64,000 bases of DNA, from NCBI RefSeq assembly GCF_020089495.2, contig NZ_JAIRCA020000002.1:109706-173705 (forward strand). The letters are read 5' to 3'. Both the position numbers and the translations under genes were made by a program. The DNA is from Streptococcus mitis subsp. hohhotensis (GTDB lineage Bacteria > Bacillota > Bacilli > Lactobacillales > Streptococcaceae). Below are positions 10,529 to 19,470 of this stretch, piece by piece. The notes beneath the pieces were generated by a model, which searched no databases, had not been told where the DNA came from, and saw nothing but the letters and a program-made list of their open reading frames with translations. Every line of letters starts with the position of its first letter. The first letter of the stretch is position 1.

Positions 10529-10689
10529 TTTGTCTCAAAATCAAACCATGAAGATGGATAATCGCATTCTATGATATTTTATTGATTTTCAGTTGAAGTC
10601 ATATTAAAAATATTTAAGTAGAAAGAAAAGTCATATACTGTCTATTGAAAATATTATAAATCAGATAAAAAGACAGGTGAAACCTTCTG

Positions 10690-10698
10690 TGTTATACT
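10690..10698 (+). promoter_or_regulatory. mutY extended -10 promoter (predicted leaderless)
   Basis: TGTTATACT, hexamer 10693-10698. Six bases separate it from the ATG at 10705, so the transcript should start at the start codon. No -35 is evident. Confidence 0.55.
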
Positions 10699-10704
10699 AG
10701 AGAT

Positions 10705-11880
10705 ATGTTAGATTTGAAAGAATACGGTATTGTCATGTGGCCGGAGGAGAAGATTAGTTCTTTCCGTGAGAAACTTCTCGCTTGGTATGATGAAAATAAA
10801 CGAGATTTACCCTGGCGTAGAAGTAAAAATCCTTATCATATCTGGGTATCTGAAATCATGCTCCAGCAGACCAGAGTGGATACGGTTATTCCTTACTACG
10901 AACGATTCTTGGACTGGTTTCCAACAGTAGAAAGTTTGGCGAATGCGTCTGAAGAGCGTTTGTTGAAGGCTTGGGAGGGACTGGGATATTATTCTCGAGT
11001 ACGCAATATGCAGGCTGCGGCCCAGCAGATTATGGATGACTTTGGGGGTCAATTTCCAAATACCTATGAAGGAATTTCCAGTTTGAAAGGAATTGGCCCT
11101 TACACAGCAGGAGCCATTTCTAGTATTGCTTTTAACTTGCCTGAGCCAGCGGTCGATGGCAATGTCATGCGTGTTTTGGCGCGTCTATTTGAAGTCAATC
11201 ACGATATTGGCATTCCAAGTAATCGTAAAATTTTTCAGGCGATGATGGAAATCTTGATTGATCCGGATCGTCCTGGCGACTTTAACCAAGCTTTGATGGA
11301 CTTAGGGTCTGATATTGAGGCTCCTGTAAATCCTAGGCCAGAAGAAAGTCCAGTGAAGGACTTTAGTGCGGCATATCAGAATGGAAGCATGGATCGTTAT
11401 CCAATTAAGGCTCCAAAGAAAAAGCCAGTTCCCATTTATCTAAAAGCACTAGTTGTGAAAAATGCTCAGGGGCAATTTCTACTTGAAAAAAATGAGAGTG
11501 AAAAGTTGTTGGCAGGATTTTGGCATTTTCCCTTGATAGAAGTAGATGAGTTTTCGCAAGAAGAGCAGTTTGACCTCTTCCATCAGGTTGCAGAAGAAAG
11601 TGTAAACTTTGGTCCCAGTCCAGAGGAGAGTTTCCGGCAGGACTATGACCTAGATGTTGATTGGCTTGATATTTATTTTGAAACTGTCAAGCATGTCTTT
11701 AGCCATCGCAAGTGGCATATTCAAATTGTAGCAGGTCAGGTGAGTGATTTCCATGATTTTTCAGATAGGGAAGTTCGCTGGCTTTCACCAGAAGAATTCA
11801 AGGATGTTCCACTTGCCAAACCACAACAAAAAATCTGGCAGGCTTATGAAAAAACCAACTTAGACAGTAGCAAAGACTAG
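10705..11880 (+). CDS. mutY: A/G-specific adenine glycosylase MutY, cluster-less type
   Basis: 391 residues. It removes adenine mispaired with 8-oxoguanine. The catalytic Glu is in [10 protein letters not shown], the helix-hairpin-helix is [12 protein letters not shown], and the catalytic Asp is in [10 protein letters not shown]. The C-terminal NUDIX-like domain that senses 8-oxoG ends with the VFSHRKWHI region. The segment that normally holds the four Fe-S cysteines (after NQALMDLG) has none here ([19 protein letters not shown]), so this is a MutY without the [4Fe-4S] cluster. The start at 10705 has no SD and sits directly under an extended -10; an in-frame ATG at 10735 is the alternative. 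Confidence 0.95.
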   Translation: MLDLKEYGIVMWPEEKISSFREKLLAWYDENKRDLPWRRSKNPYHIWVSEIMLQQTRVDTVIPYYERFLDWFPTVESLANASEERLLKAWEGLGYYSRVRNMQAAAQQIMDDFGGQFPNTYEGISSLKGIGPYTAGAISSIAFNLPEPAVDGNVMRVLARLFEVNHDIGIPSNRKIFQAMMEILIDPDRPGDFNQALMDLGSDIEAPVNPRPEESPVKDFSAAYQNGSMDRYPIKAPKKKPVPIYLKALVVKNAQGQFLLEKNESEKLLAGFWHFPLIEVDEFSQEEQFDLFHQVAEESVNFGPSPEESFRQDYDLDVDWLDIYFETVKHVFSHRKWHIQIVAGQVSDFHDFSDREVRWLSPEEFKDVPLAKPQQKIWQAYEKTNLDSSKD

Positions 11881-11905
11881 CTATCGTGTCTTCTTGCTAT
11901 TTTTT

Positions 11906-11914
11906 TGGTATAAT
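11906..11914 (+). promoter_or_regulatory. vicRKX promoter
   Basis: TGGTATAAT, hexamer 11909-11914, followed by an AAAGGTGA SD and ATG at 11936. No strong -35. Confidence 0.6.
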
Positions 11915-11935
11915 AGTAGAGAAAAAGGTGAACAA

Positions 11936-12643
11936 ATGAAAAAAATATTAATTGTAGATGATGAAAAACCAATCTCGGATATTATCAAGTTTAATATGAC
12001 CAAGGAAGGTTACGAGGTTGTGACTGCTTTTAATGGTCGTGAAGCACTAGAACAATTTGAAGCAGAGCAGCCAGATATTATTATTCTGGATTTGATGCTT
12101 CCAGAAATTGATGGTTTAGAAGTTGCGAAGACTATTCGCAAGACAAGTAGTGTGCCTATTATCATGCTTTCAGCTAAGGATAGCGAATTTGATAAGGTTA
12201 TCGGTTTAGAGCTTGGAGCGGATGACTATGTAACCAAACCGTTCTCAAATCGTGAGTTGCAGGCACGTGTCAAATCCCTTCTTCGTCGTACAGATTTGAC
12301 TTCTGTAGATAATCAAGAGTCTGATGAAAAGAAAACTCAACCCTTGCAAATTGGGGACTTGGAGATTGTGCCAGATGCCTACGTGGCTAAAAAATATGGT
12401 GAAGAACTAGACTTAACTCACCGTGAATTTGAGCTTTTGTATCACTTGGCGTCTCATATCGGTCAAGTAATTACGCGTGAACACTTGCTTGAAACGGTCT
12501 GGGGTTATGATTATTTCGGAGATGTTCGGACTGTTGATGTAACGATTAGACGTTTGCGTGAAAAGATTGAAGACACACCAAGTCGTCCTGAGTATATCCT
12601 AACACGCCGCGGTGTTGGTTATTATATGCGAAATAATGATTAA
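11936..12643 (+). CDS. vicR: Essential response regulator VicR (WalR/YycF)
   Basis: 235 residues from the ATG at 11936; an upstream in-frame start would lie on top of the promoter. The receiver domain has DD at residues 8-9, the phospho-acceptor Asp52 in [11 protein letters not shown], and the Lys in DYVTKPF. The C-terminal OmpR-type winged helix includes [13 protein letters not shown] and [15 protein letters not shown]. In streptococci VicR controls cell-wall hydrolases such as PcsB and is essential. It overlaps vicK by eight bases (ATGATTAA), giving translational coupling. Confidence 0.97.
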   Translation: MKKILIVDDEKPISDIIKFNMTKEGYEVVTAFNGREALEQFEAEQPDIIILDLMLPEIDGLEVAKTIRKTSSVPIIMLSAKDSEFDKVIGLELGADDYVTKPFSNRELQARVKSLLRRTDLTSVDNQESDEKKTQPLQIGDLEIVPDAYVAKKYGEELDLTHREFELLYHLASHIGQVITREHLLETVWGYDYFGDVRTVDVTIRRLREKIEDTPSRPEYILTRRGVGYYMRNND

Positions 12644-13985
12644 ACTAATTAAAGACACAGTTTTAACCAGTGATTTTATCTTTATCCTTATTTTACTTGG
12701 CTTTATTTTAGTCGTGACCTTGCTTTTACTAGAAAATCGTCGGGATAATATTCGATTGAAGCAAATCAATCAAAAGGTAAAAGACCTGATTGCAGGAGAT
12801 TATTCTCAGGTATTGGATATGCAGGGAAGCTCTGAAATCACTAATATTACCAATAATCTCAATGATTTATCAGAAGTAATTCGCTTGACTAAAGAAAATC
12901 TGGAACAAGAGAGTAAACGGTTACACAGTATCCTCTCTTACATGACGGATGGAGTTCTTGCGACCAATCGTCGTGGGAAGATTACCATGATTAATGACAC
13001 GGCTAAGAAACAGTTAGGTGTTCAGAAAGAAGATGTTCTCAACAAAAGTATTCTAGAGTTGCTTAAGATTGAAGGTGAGTATGAACTTCGTGATTTGATT
13101 ACCCAAATTCCTGAGCTCATCATTGATTCTCAGGATGATAATGGTGAGTATCTGAGCCTTCGTGTACGCTTTGCCTTAATCCGTAGAGAGTCTGGCTTTA
13201 TTTCTGGTTTGGTTGCTGTTTTACACGATACGACAGAGCAGGAGAAGGAAGAACGGGAACGGAGACTCTTTGTTTCTAACGTTAGTCATGAGTTAAGGAC
13301 GCCTCTGACTAGTGTAAAATCCTATCTTGAAGCCTTGGATGAGGGAGCCTTGTCAGAACCTGTTGCACCAGACTTTATCAAGGTGTCTCTAGACGAAACC
13401 AACCGTATGATGAGGATGGTGACAGACCTTCTTCATCTTTCACGAATTGATAATGCAACCAGCCACCTGGATGTGGAATTGATTAATTTTACTGCATTTA
13501 TTACCTTTATTCTCAACCGTTTTGATAAGATGAGGGGACCAGATGAAGAGAAAAAATATGAATTAGTCAGAGATTACCCCATTACTTCAGTCTGGATTGA
13601 GATTGATACAGATAAGATGACGCAGGTGATTGATAATATTCTCAACAATGCCATCAAGTATTCTCCAGATGGTGGGAAAATCACAGTGACCATGAAGACA
13701 ACTGATGATCAGATGATTTTATCGATCTCAGACCAAGGCTTGGGTATTCCTAAGCAGGATTTACCTCGTATCTTTGACCGTTTCTATCGCGTTGACCGTG
13801 CTAGAAGTCGTGCCCAAGGTGGTACGGGTCTGGGGCTGGCTATTGCCAAAGAAATTATTAAACAACATAAGGGCTTTATTTGGGCCAAGAGTGAATACGG
13901 TAAGGGATCAACCTTCACCATTGTGCTCCCTTATGATAAGGATGCAGTGAAAGAAGAAGTATGGGAGGATGAAGTAGAGGACTAG
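12636..13985 (+). CDS. vicK: Sensor histidine kinase VicK (WalK/YycG)
   Basis: 449 residues from the ATG overlapping the vicR stop; this matches the pneumococcal length. One N-terminal membrane anchor (about residues 12-32), with almost no extracellular part, which is the streptococcal form. Then a HAMP-like linker, a PAS domain (about 95-200), and the DHp helix with phospho-acceptor His218 in [11 protein letters not shown]. The ATPase domain has N-box [10 protein letters not shown]1 ISDQGLGIP and G2 GGTGLGLAI. The first residues and parts of the PAS domain differ from what I recall of S. pneumoniae VicK, one reason to think of a sister species. Confidence 0.97.
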   Translation: MIKLIKDTVLTSDFIFILILLGFILVVTLLLLENRRDNIRLKQINQKVKDLIAGDYSQVLDMQGSSEITNITNNLNDLSEVIRLTKENLEQESKRLHSILSYMTDGVLATNRRGKITMINDTAKKQLGVQKEDVLNKSILELLKIEGEYELRDLITQIPELIIDSQDDNGEYLSLRVRFALIRRESGFISGLVAVLHDTTEQEKEERERRLFVSNVSHELRTPLTSVKSYLEALDEGALSEPVAPDFIKVSLDETNRMMRMVTDLLHLSRIDNATSHLDVELINFTAFITFILNRFDKMRGPDEEKKYELVRDYPITSVWIEIDTDKMTQVIDNILNNAIKYSPDGGKITVTMKTTDDQMILSISDQGLGIPKQDLPRIFDRFYRVDRARSRAQGGTGLGLAIAKEIIKQHKGFIWAKSEYGKGSTFTIVLPYDKDAVKEEVWEDEVED

Positions 13986-13986
13986 A

Positions 13987-14796
13987 ATGAGTGAAACAAG
14001 CTTTAAATACAGTATTTTAGCGTCGGGTTCCAGTGGAAATTCCTTTTATCTGGAAACTCCAAAAAAGAAGCTTTTAGTGGATGCAGGCTTGTCGGGCAAG
14101 AAAATTACCAGCCTACTTGCTGAAATTAATCGCAAGCCAGAAGATTTGGATGCCATCCTGATTACGCATGAGCATTCAGACCATATCCATGGAGTGGGTG
14201 TTTTGGCTCGAAAGTATGGTATGGATCTTTATGCCAATGAAAAGACCTGGCAGGCTATGGAGAATAGTAAGTATCTTGGCAAGGTGGATTCTTCGCAAAA
14301 ACATATCTTTGAAATGGGCAAAACCAAAACCTTTGGAGATATCGACATCGAGAGTTTTGGTGTGAGCCATGATGCAGTCGCACCGCAGTTCTATCGCTTT
14401 ATGAAGGATGATAAGAGTTTTGTCCTTTTGACAGATACAGGTTATGTCAGTGACCGTATGGCAGGGATTGTCGAAAATGCAGATGGCTATCTTATCGAGT
14501 CCAACCATGATGTAGAAATTTTGCGAGCAGGTTCTTACGCTTGGCGACTCAAACAACGAATCCTATCTGACCTAGGTCACCTTTCTAATGAGGACGGTGC
14601 TGAGGCCATGATTCGGACGCTAGGAAACCGCACTAAGAAAATCTACCTTGGACATTTATCTAAGGAGAACAATATCAAGGAGCTAGCTCACATGACCATG
14701 GTCAATCAGCTGGCTCAAGCTGATCTGGGAGTTGGAGTAGACTTTAAGGTATATGATACCTCACCAGATACCGCAACACCATTGACAGATATATAA
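13987..14796 (+). CDS. vicX: VicX (YycJ-like) metallo-beta-lactamase-fold protein
   Basis: 269 residues. The metal-binding motif HEHSDH is at residues 61-66 (THEHSDHIHG), with further ligands in LTDTGYVSD and YLGHLSKEN. VicX belongs to the YycJ/WalJ family of MBL-fold hydrolases; it is encoded with VicRK and linked to cell-wall and division phenotypes, but its substrate is not settled. Two bases separate it from vicK; the SD is GAGGA. Last gene of the vic operon. Cytoplasmic. Confidence 0.95.
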   Translation: MSETSFKYSILASGSSGNSFYLETPKKKLLVDAGLSGKKITSLLAEINRKPEDLDAILITHEHSDHIHGVGVLARKYGMDLYANEKTWQAMENSKYLGKVDSSQKHIFEMGKTKTFGDIDIESFGVSHDAVAPQFYRFMKDDKSFVLLTDTGYVSDRMAGIVENADGYLIESNHDVEILRAGSYAWRLKQRILSDLGHLSNEDGAEAMIRTLGNRTKKIYLGHLSKENNIKELAHMTMVNQLAQADLGVGVDFKVYDTSPDTATPLTDI

Positions 14797-15614
14797 AAGA
14801 GGCTGGAAAAAATCTTTAAAATAAAAGGATCTTTGTCAACTGTAGTGGGTTGAAGAAAAGCTAAAATCTAGAAAGGGCAAATTTTGTCCTTTCTTTTTTG
14901 ATATTGTGAATCGTGGAAATCTGTTTTTTGAAGTTTTCAAAGTTCCGAAAATCAAAGGTATTGTATTGGATAAGATTATTAGTCTCTCCTAATTTTATGT
15001 TGGAATAAGGTAATTGCAGGGCGGTGATGCTTTCTTTAGAAAGATTCTAAAAAAGCCTGAAAGCAAGAATGAGCTAGCTCTAAATTCTTCTCAATGAGTA
15101 CGCAAAACCTTACTCTAGAAGTAAAAATGTAATAGATTATAGTGGTGCTTTCATTCTTCTTAGCAACTCAAGAGTGTCTCTATAATCTTTTTAGTATTTA
15201 AGCACATACGAAAAGTCGGCGATACAATAGTTTACTACTATGCTGTTAGTAGCGTTTGATGACCATGTACTCATGAAATCTTTGATTAAATTGCTTCATG
15301 GCTTGGCATGACTTACAAATTGCCTTAAGTATTGAAGTAGAACAGTCTGGTGGACTGTTTTAGCCGGAATTTAGGAATATAATAACAAATGGTAAAAAAG
15401 ATTAAGAACGATTTTAGTGTTTAGGACTTAGTATGAGAAAAAAGTTTTCAATATCAAGCAGTTGTGATAAAATGTAATTGTTTCATAGGATTCTTTCTAA
15501 TCATTGTTTGATCGCTTTTTATCATAGATTTTATAGGACTTTTTCTACATCAAAATAGGCTCCATAATATCTATATGGGATTTACCCACTATAAATATTA
15601 CAGAGCCTTTTTTA
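14797..15614 (-). pseudogene. Decayed ISL3-family (IS1167-like) element
   Basis: Read on the minus strand, 14870-15010 gives FRNFENFKKQI and NIKKERTKFALS, preceded by PYSNIKLGETNNLI. This matches the C-terminus of ISL3-family transposases (IS1167 group), but frames are broken. Further up, a minus-strand fragment MKQFNQRFHEYMVIKR (about 15260-15310) may be another piece. Near the far end, 15556-15613 is a large palindrome (AGGCTC...GAGCCT) that could be an old IS end or a terminator for the YbaB gene. No intact gene lies in these 818 bp. Confidence 0.6.
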
Positions 15615-15914
15615 TTAGAATGGCAATTTCCCTGCGAAAGCACCTAATTTTTTCTTAGTCGTTTCATCGATTTGTTCAAGAGCTGAGTTGATGGCTTGAA
15701 CAGTCATATCAGAAAGGGTTTCGAGGTCTTCTGGGTCAACGACAGCTGGATTGAAGTCAATGCTGACAACTTTCTTATCGCCAGTTAAGGTCGCTTGGAC
15801 AAGATCTTGAGCAGATTTGCCAACAAATTGCATAGCTGCAAGTTCAGCTTGGCTTTGTTCCATTTGTTTTTGAAGTTTTTGTGCTTGGCGCATCATGTTT
15901 TGCATGTTCATCAT
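15615..15914 (-). CDS. YbaB/EbfC family nucleoid-associated protein
   Basis: 99 residues, the usual size. Starts [19 protein letters not shown], a long amphipathic N-terminal helix, and ends with the conserved [20 protein letters not shown]. Family members form dimers that bind DNA; in many bacteria the gene sits next to dnaX and recR, but here it stands alone. The first two codons are both ATG, so the start could be one codon further in. SD is weak (GGAAAC). Confidence 0.93.
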
Positions 15915-16099
15915 GTTGATTTACAGTTTCCTTTTATCTTATTTTCTTTCTTATTTTATCAATTTTGAGGTTAAAAGTCTATTGTTAGTATAAATCCCCC
16001 AACATTAAATTTTCTGAAAATTTATTAAAAAATGAGTGGAAACGTGGTATAATGAGACGTAAAATTAATTCAGGTTTTCTGAACCAATAGGAGTAAACA

Positions 16100-16309
16100 A
16101 TGAAAAAACTAGGTTTTGTCCTTTTATCTTCAGCCTTGCTATTGACAGCTTGTGCTGTTAGGTTTGAAAAATCAGCAGATACAACCGATTCATCTAAGGT
16201 TACAGCCTTGTCTGAAGACAAGTAGAAAATGCTTGATAAGGCCACTGCTGACTATAAGACTTTTGTGCAAGAGCAAATCGATAAGCTATTGACAGATACG
16301 GAAGGCTAA
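16100..16309 (+). pseudogene. Broken lipoprotein gene (possibly EfeO/EfeM-like iron-uptake lipoprotein)
   Basis: A clear lipoprotein signal, MKKLGFVLLSSALLLTAC with the lipobox LTAC, is followed by a Ser/Thr-rich linker and a TAG stop at 16223-16225. The frame continues beyond it (KMLDKATADYKTFVQEQIDKL) to a second stop at 16307. The downstream text resembles the start of imelysin-type EfeO/EfeM proteins (DKATADYKxFV...TDTE), but the rest of that gene is absent. SD AGGAG is present. I read it as a decayed 5' end left after a deletion; a very short lipoprotein is a less likely alternative. Confidence 0.6.
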
Positions 16310-16321
16310 ATCTTGTCTAAT

Positions 16322-16377
16322 AAAAAACTTTGTACTCTGGTTACCATTGTGTGGCTATCGAGAGTGCAAAGTTTTTT
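16322..16377. terminator. Hairpin repeat, copy 1 (left of toxin-antitoxin pair)
   Basis: AAAAAACTTTGTACTCT pairs with GAGAGTGCAAAGTTTTTT around a GGTTACCATTGTGTGGCTATC centre. A near-copy lies at 17139-17195. It works as a terminator on both strands. Confidence 0.7.
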
Positions 16378-16443
16378 GATTTTCTAGTTAAAATGAAGAC
16401 TGTATTCTTTATAATCACAAGGCTATTAAGGGAGCAGTTGACA

Positions 16444-16803
16444 TCAAAATGATGATTTTGAGTTTTTATTATTTTTGCTTTGTAGCAAGGTAACATAGTC
16501 GCTTTTTGTGTGGAATAAGTGGGAAAGAAAAACAGTTTTTTGAGTTTGATCGATAAAGTAAAGCAAGATATATTGCCCGATAATTTTTCCTCGCGTGGGG
16601 TACTTACTGTTGATTTTTAGTCCTATTTTTTCATCTGCATCAAAGCCAGCTTCAGGAAAGGTATTTAAACTTTTTAAGCCGTCTAAAATTTTGGCCACAG
16701 TATTTTTAGCTGACTGGGGTGATAAAAGAACAGTGCTGATGTAGTTATGGATACTGTCAATTGCTTGACTCACTTCAGTAGATAGAATCACTTTATAAGC
16801 CAT
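16444..16803 (-). CDS. RelE/ParE-type toxin
   Basis: 119 residues. The N-terminus YKVILSTEVSQAIDSIHNYI, the central FPEAGFD segment and the TRGKIIGQYILLYFID strand are characteristic of ParE/RelE plasmid-stabilisation toxins. Family members inhibit either translation (RelE) or gyrase (ParE); which applies cannot be read from the sequence. It starts within the antitoxin gene (11-bp overlap), so the two are translated together. The C-terminal tail after residue 105 is low complexity (QSKNNKNSKSS). Confidence 0.85.
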   Translation of the reverse strand: MAYKVILSTEVSQAIDSIHNYISTVLLSPQSAKNTVAKILDGLKSLNTFPEAGFDADEKIGLKINSKYPTRGKIIGQYILLYFIDQTQKTVFLSHLFHTKSDYVTLLQSKNNKNSKSSF

Positions 16804-17077
16804 ATCGTAGCCTCATATCATCTAGGGAAGTTCCTTGTCCGGATTCGTATTCTCTTAAGGCGCGTTCAGATTGGGCTTGTAGTTCTTGAATCAATCGTTC
16901 ACGGTGTAAATCTTCTGCAGTTTTTATTGGCAAATCCTGTTCGAGAACAATCTGCTCTATAAAAAGACTAATAGCATCCGTCATAGTCATTCCTTTTTCC
17001 TTAATGATAGCTCTAGCTTGTTCCATTGATGATTCATTGATTTTAAAATTGTATTGCTTAGTAAGTGATGTAGTCAT
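16793..17077 (-). CDS. RelB/DinJ-family antitoxin
   Basis: 94 residues. The N-terminal half (KQYNFKINESSMEQARAII, then GMTMTDAISLFIEQIV) is the ribbon-helix-helix of RelB/DinJ antitoxins, which dimerises on the operator. The charged C-terminal half should wrap the toxin. First gene of a two-gene toxin-antitoxin operon. A palindrome at 17094-17113 (ATACTA...TAGTAT), just upstream of the start, is the likely autorepression site. SD is GGAG. Confidence 0.87.
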   Translation of the reverse strand: MTTSLTKQYNFKINESSMEQARAIIKEKGMTMTDAISLFIEQIVLEQDLPIKTAEDLHRERLIQELQAQSERALREYESGQGTSLDDMRLRYGL

Positions 17078-17093
17078 GGTATATCTCCAATCT

Positions 17094-17113
17094 ATACTAT
17101 ATATAGCTAGTAT
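17094..17113 (-). promoter_or_regulatory. Putative toxin-antitoxin operator
   Basis: ATACTATATATAGCTAGTAT, an imperfect palindrome with arms ATACTA/TAGTAT, 16 bp upstream of the antitoxin ATG, and containing TATA-rich -10-like sequence. Confidence 0.5.
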
Positions 17114-17138
17114 ATATATTTTCTATTTTTTAGGCAAG

Positions 17139-17195
17139 AAAAAACTTTGTACTCTAGAAACCATTGTGAGGCTATTGAGAGTGCAAAGTTTTTTT
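17139..17195. terminator. Hairpin repeat, copy 2 (right of toxin-antitoxin pair)
   Basis: AAAAAACTTTGTACTCT, a short centre, GAGAGTGCAAAGTTTTTTT. Near-identical in arms and centre to 16322-16377, so the toxin-antitoxin pair lies between two direct copies. Confidence 0.7.
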
Positions 17196-17229
17196 GAGTT
17201 TGGAACATGAAAACAGCAGTTAATTTCAA

Positions 17230-17263
17230 GAAACAAAAAAAGAACAGCCGAAGCTGTCTTTTT
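17230..17263 (-). terminator. rpmE2 terminator
   Basis: On the minus strand GACAGC, TTCG loop, GCTGTTC and a T run, directly after the L31 stop codon. Confidence 0.75.
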
Positions 17264-17267
17264 ATCA

Positions 17268-17510
17268 TTATTTGAGACCGTATTTTTTGTTGAAACGATC
17301 CACACGTCCATCTGCTTGAGTGAACTTTTGACGTCCAGTGTAGAATGGGTGTGAGTCTGATGAAATTTCCACACGGATCAATGGGTAAGTTTCGCCTTCG
17401 AACTCAACTGTTTCGTTAGAGCGTTTTGTTGAACCGCTAAGGAATTGGTAACCAGTAGTTGTGTCCATGAAGACAACTGGGCGATATTCTGGATGGATAT
17501 CTTTTTTCAT
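17268..17510 (-). CDS. rpmE2: Ribosomal protein L31, type B
   Basis: 80 residues from the ATG at 17510 ([16 protein letters not shown]), preceded by an AAGGAAA SD; an upstream in-frame ATG at 17552 would add 14 residues that L31 does not have. There is no CxxC zinc-binding pair, so this is the zinc-independent form used in many streptococci. It is a component of the 50S subunit. Monocistronic, with its own terminator. Confidence 0.95.
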
Positions 17511-17605
17511 TTTGCAATATTTCCTTTCTGCCATGGTCTCTTTGCGAGCCATAGATTGTTACCATACTAGTCTATCAGATTATGAAAAGTTTGGCAAGTA
17601 TTTTA

Positions 17606-18541
17606 TCAATTTTTAAGCAAGTTTTTTAACTTTTGGTAGATGATTTCGTTTTCCTCTAGGCTATAGGAATTAGCACCGCTTGCTAGAGGGTGGCCTCCAC
17701 CATCATGTTCTTTGGCAATTTCATTGATAGGATGAATTTTACTGCGTAAGCGAACACGGTAGTGGCCATCAGCCTGCTCCACAAAAATTCCCCAGAGACT
17801 GACGCTGTCAATCCGACCAGGAGCTCCTACAATAGCGGCAGTTTCAGCATCGGTGACATTGAATCGTTTTAAGATTTCCTGACTCAGGATAACACGAGCT
17901 GCGCCATTTTCATCCACTTCCAGATGGTCGTAAATGTAGCCTTGAAGTTTAGCAATTTTGTAGCTCATAGTGTCCATTTTGCGGGTGAGAGCCGCAAAGT
18001 CAAAGTTATGTTCTCTCAAATAAGCAGCCAGACGAAGAGTCCGTGCAGTGGTAGAAGGGTAGAGGAAGCGACCTGTATCACCAACAATTCCTGCAAAGAG
18101 TAATTCAGCAGCGCGATCTGACAAGGCCAGTTGGGTTGTTTGGGCAAATAGGGTAATCATCTCGCTAGCACTGCTTGAACTAGTATCCACCCATGATAGG
18201 TCACCGTATACATCATCATTTGGATGGTGGTCAATCTTAATGAGAAAATCACCTTGACTATAGCGCTTATCATCGATACGAGCAGTATTCGCCGTATCAC
18301 AGACGATAACAAGTGCCCCTTGGTAGGCACTATCTTCAACAAGATCCATCTCAGCCATCCAAGTTAGAGTTGGTTCATCAAAACCAACAGCTTTGATGGT
18401 TTTTTCTGGGAAATGATGTTTGAGAAGAGCTTTCAATCCCACCTGACTTCCCAAGGCATCTGGGTCTGGTTTCATATGACGATGAATGATAATCGTGTCG
18501 TATTCTTTAATTTTTTCTAAAATTTGATGGCAAATGTCCAT
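17606..18541 (-). CDS. pde2: DHH-DHHA1 phosphodiesterase Pde2 (NrnA-like)
   Basis: 311 residues from the ATG at 18541 with a GAGG SD. The DHH domain has HRHMKPDPDALGS (20-32), VCDTANTARID (80-90) and the name-giving DHH at 104-106; the DHHA1 domain ends with the substrate motif HDGGGHPLASGA. In pneumococcus the near-identical protein Pde2 degrades pApA (and c-di-AMP) to AMP; other members are oligoribonucleases (NrnA). It is divergent from the flavodoxin gene. Cytoplasmic, metal-dependent (Mn2+). Confidence 0.93.
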   Translation of the reverse strand: MDICHQILEKIKEYDTIIIHRHMKPDPDALGSQVGLKALLKHHFPEKTIKAVGFDEPTLTWMAEMDLVEDSAYQGALVIVCDTANTARIDDKRYSQGDFLIKIDHHPNDDVYGDLSWVDTSSSSASEMITLFAQTTQLALSDRAAELLFAGIVGDTGRFLYPSTTARTLRLAAYLREHNFDFAALTRKMDTMSYKIAKLQGYIYDHLEVDENGAARVILSQEILKRFNVTDAETAAIVGAPGRIDSVSLWGIFVEQADGHYRVRLRSKIHPINEIAKEHDGGGHPLASGANSYSLEENEIIYQKLKNLLKN

Positions 18542-18608
18542 AAATAACCTCAATTCTTTCTTATTTCATTGTAGCACAAGAATTTTTATTTTTAAAATGA
18601 AAAAGATG

Positions 18609-18617
18609 TGATATAAT
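18609..18617 (+). promoter_or_regulatory. Flavodoxin promoter
   Basis: Extended -10 TGATATAAT, hexamer 18612-18617. Confidence 0.55.
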
Positions 18618-18644
18618 GGAGAAAGATAAATTGAGGAGGACGAT

Positions 18645-19088
18645 ATGGCATTAGCAAAAATTGTATTTGCCAGTATGACCGGTAATACCGAAGAAATTGC
18701 AGATATTGTAGCAGACAAATTACGTGACTTGGGCTTGGATGTCGATGTTGATGAATGTACAACTGTTGACGCTTCAGACTTCTTGGAAGCAGACATCGCT
18801 ATCGTTGCGACCTATACTTATGGTGATGGTGAATTGCCAGATGAGATGATGGACTTCTACGAAGACCTAGCAGATCTCAACTTGAATGGTAAAATCTACG
18901 GAGTGGTCGGCTCAGGAGATACCTTCTACGATGAATTCTGTAAGGCTGTTGATGACTTTGATCGCGTTTTTGTGTCAACAGGGGCAGAAAAAGGTTCAGA
19001 ATGTGTTAAAGTTGACCTTTCTGCCGAGGAAGAAGATATTGAACGCTTAGAACAATTCGCAGAAGAATTGGCAGCTAAAGTAGGATAA
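18645..19088 (+). CDS. Flavodoxin
   Basis: 147 residues, short-chain type. The FMN phosphate loop SMTGNTEEIAD is at residues 10-20. The isoalloxazine-contacting loops are TYTYGDGELPDE and GSGDTFYDEFC. Very acidic, as usual for this electron carrier. An SD GGAGG precedes the ATG, and its own promoter and terminator make it a single-gene unit. Its redox partner is not identifiable here. Known to be essential in S. pneumoniae-like bacteria by literature memory; not shown by sequence. Confidence 0.95.
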   Translation: MALAKIVFASMTGNTEEIADIVADKLRDLGLDVDVDECTTVDASDFLEADIAIVATYTYGDGELPDEMMDFYEDLADLNLNGKIYGVVGSGDTFYDEFCKAVDDFDRVFVSTGAEKGSECVKVDLSAEEEDIERLEQFAEELAAKVG

Positions 19089-19093
19089 GCATA

Positions 19094-19127
19094 AAAGTGC
19101 GCTGATACAATCAATCAGTGCATTTTT
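19094..19127 (+). terminator. Flavodoxin terminator
   Basis: TGCGCTGAT pairs with ATCAGTGCA around an ACAATCA loop and is followed by TTTTT. Confidence 0.7.
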
Positions 19128-19170
19128 CTTATCGAGAGTTGGGATTTTACTAGCCTATTTGGTGGCTTTT

Positions 19171-19179
19171 TGATACAAT
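19171..19179 (+). promoter_or_regulatory. Chorismate mutase/crcB operon promoter
   Basis: Extended -10 TGATACAAT, hexamer 19174-19179, then an AAAGGAGGAG SD and the ATG at 19204. Confidence 0.5.
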
Positions 19180-19203
19180 AATTCAAATAAAGGAGGAGAC
19201 TGT

Positions 19204-19470
19204 ATGGATTTAGATAGTATTCGTCAAGAAATTGATCAAATTGACGATCAAATTGTCAAACTGTTAGAAGAACGAATGCATTTGGTTGAGGATGTAGTTG
19301 CCTATAAGAAAGCTTCGGGTAAACCAATTTTAGATACCAAGAGAGAAGAAGTTATTTTTGAAAAGGTTAGAAGTCGTGTAGAGGACAAGCGCTATCAGGA
19401 GACTATTGTCGCGACTTTTTCGGACATACTCAAACGTTCGCGTGATTACCAGGATCAAAATATCAAATGA
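19204..19470 (+). CDS. Chorismate mutase (AroQ class)
   Basis: 88 residues, all helical. The order of conserved residues fits AroQ: IRQEIDQIDDQIVKLLEER, then K in VVAYKKASG and the DTKREEV stretch. It converts chorismate to prephenate on the way to Phe and Tyr. It overlaps crcB1 by four bases (ATGA), so the three genes are one transcription unit, though the functional link to fluoride export is unclear. Confidence 0.9.
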   Translation: MDLDSIRQEIDQIDDQIVKLLEERMHLVEDVVAYKKASGKPILDTKREEVIFEKVRSRVEDKRYQETIVATFSDILKRSRDYQDQNIK

